This document shows positions 63,475 to 64,000 of a stretch of DNA of 64,000 nt, one piece after another. Position 1 is the stretch's first letter. Each line of letters opens with the position of its first letter. Made by a program: the position numbers and the translations under genes. The notes under the pieces are model-generated. The model did not search any database. It was not told the origin of the DNA and worked only from the letters and a program-made list of their open reading frames with translations. This DNA is from Effusibacillus lacus. GTDB lineage: Bacteria; Bacillota; Bacilli; Tumebacillales; Effusibacillaceae. The stretch lies in the NCBI RefSeq assembly GCF_002335525.1, contig NZ_BDUF01000022.1, positions 25,653 through 89,652 on the forward strand, read 5' to 3'.

Positions 63475-63951
63475 ATGTCAATTCCCGTCGAAAAGACAGA
63501 ACAACCGCATTTAGCCCGTATTCCCTCAAGCTTCTGGGAATACATGATTTCGTTCGGGCCTGGAATCGTAATGGTTCTGAGTTGGTTGGGTGCAGGGGAC
63601 TTGGTTGATATGTCAGTTTCTGGTGCCCACTATGGTTATGATCTTATGTGGGGTTTGGTTTTAGCCCTACTATTAAGATATATCTTGGTCAATGTAATTT
63701 CCAAATACGCACTGTGTAATGTTCATCAGGAAACAATTTTCCAAGGTTATAAACGATTAAATAAATATTTGCCTCTGTTTTTCGGTATAGCCAGTCTTAT
63801 CTTGGCACATTTTTATGCAGCGTATCTAGTAAAAGGAGCCGGGGAAGCCCTTTGGCATCTTAGTAACGTCGGTAACACATTTGTCTGGTCGATCGTCGTA
63901 GTGATCGTTGTGATTGATAACATAAAAGTTGACCACGTGGAGGCACATTGA
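63475..63951 (+). pseudogene. Nramp-like transporter gene cut by an insertion sequence
   Basis: ATG 63475 has GGGGGAGG upstream. The frame gives about 147 genuine residues with the first four helices of an Nramp-type fold (SFGPGIVMVLSWLGAGDLVD; GYDLMWGLVLALLLRYILVN). The Nramp motif DPGN of helix 1 is replaced by GAGD (39-42), so the transported ion or solute may not be manganese or iron. Near 63918 the sequence turns into repeated AAAAGTTGACCAC, the frame ends in DNIKVDHVEAH, and homology stops; a full protein has about 400 or more residues. The downstream half may lie beyond the insertion. Confidence 0.75.
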
Positions 63952-64000
63952 CAACCAAAAAGTTGACCACCCCTACACCAAATTCCTGTACGCTGATTTT
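63918..64000. mobile_element. End of a probable IS21-type insertion sequence (partial)
   Basis: AAAAGTTGACCAC occurs twice in direct orientation (63924-63936 and 63958-63970), 34 bp apart. Multiple copies of a GTGGTCAACTTTT-type motif near the tips are a feature I associate with IS21-family elements of Bacilli. The transposase genes would lie beyond the window. The element interrupts the Nramp-like gene. Exact end and target duplication cannot be fixed from one side. Confidence 0.5.

Overview
The window (about 50% G+C) looks like the chromosome of an endospore-forming, low-to-mid G+C Gram-positive of class Bacilli. The evidence is the ytoI-dnaE-malic enzyme-accD-accA-pfkA-pyk-fxsA and icd-mdh-polA-mutM-ytaF-coaE backbone, strong AGGAGG ribosome sites, frequent TTG/GTG starts, lipoprotein signal peptides and CcpA-type cre sites. 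The Bacillus-like order combined with a tad locus and a selenoprotein suggests an Alicyclobacillaceae-type genome (Effusibacillus/Tumebacillus-like), but that placement is inference.

Layout. 1-9.4 kb: 3' end of ytoI, a small reverse-strand gene, a multi-hairpin repeat, dnaE, a PgpA-like phosphatase, malic enzyme, a small conserved protein and the acetyl-CoA carboxyltransferase pair accD-accA. 9.5-12.8 kb: pfkA-pyk and an acyl-CoA thioesterase. 12.8-14.5 kb: a reverse-strand chemoreceptor. 14.6-22.2 kb: fxsA, then a compact tad/Flp pilus locus (CpaB-like, TadZ, CpaF/TadA, TadB, TadC, Flp, two TadE-like pseudopilins, an unfamiliar secreted glycine/proline-rich protein and a 39-residue membrane microprotein). 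22.3-24.6 kb: icd-mdh. 24.7-25.1 kb: second copy of the repeat, followed by a lipoprotein gene. 26-28.6 kb: a cNMP-binding/CBS/DUF294 protein overlapping a DEDDh exonuclease. 28.9-34.7 kb: oppABCDF. 34.8-40.3 kb: polA-mutM-ytaF-coaE-lytic transglycosylase. 40.4-46.2 kb: an MFS protein, nicotinate phosphoribosyltransferase, glycerate kinase and lactate permease.

46.3-57.1 kb is a maltodextrin island: glycogen-debranching-type glucosidase, an MFS protein on the opposite strand, a GH65 phosphorylase fused to beta-phosphoglucomutase, a LacI regulator, and an ABC sugar importer without its own ATPase. Copies of a CTGAAAAGGTTTTCAG palindrome lie in front of the phosphorylase and on both sides of the lacI/importer junction, so one LacI protein probably controls uptake and phosphorolysis together.

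The last 7 kb is accessory and partly decaying: a tail-anchored PIN-like protein with a small membrane protein, a PASTA protein whose kinase domain has lost its catalytic residues, a SelW-type selenoprotein with an in-frame UGA (CxxU) and a hairpin just 3' of it, wrecks of an FdhF/YdeP-like molybdoenzyme and of mobA, then a FAD oxidoreductase, a GntR regulator and an Nramp-like transporter gene interrupted at the window edge by what looks like the end of an IS21-type insertion sequence.

Most notable: (1) the selenoprotein and its SECIS-like hairpin; (2) a roughly 340-bp dispersed intergenic element carrying four imperfect palindromes, seen twice; (3) the PASTA pseudokinase next to the selenoprotein; (4) unusual extra components of the tad locus; (5) the phosphorylase-mutase fusion and its operators. 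No tRNA, rRNA or CRISPR array was recognised.
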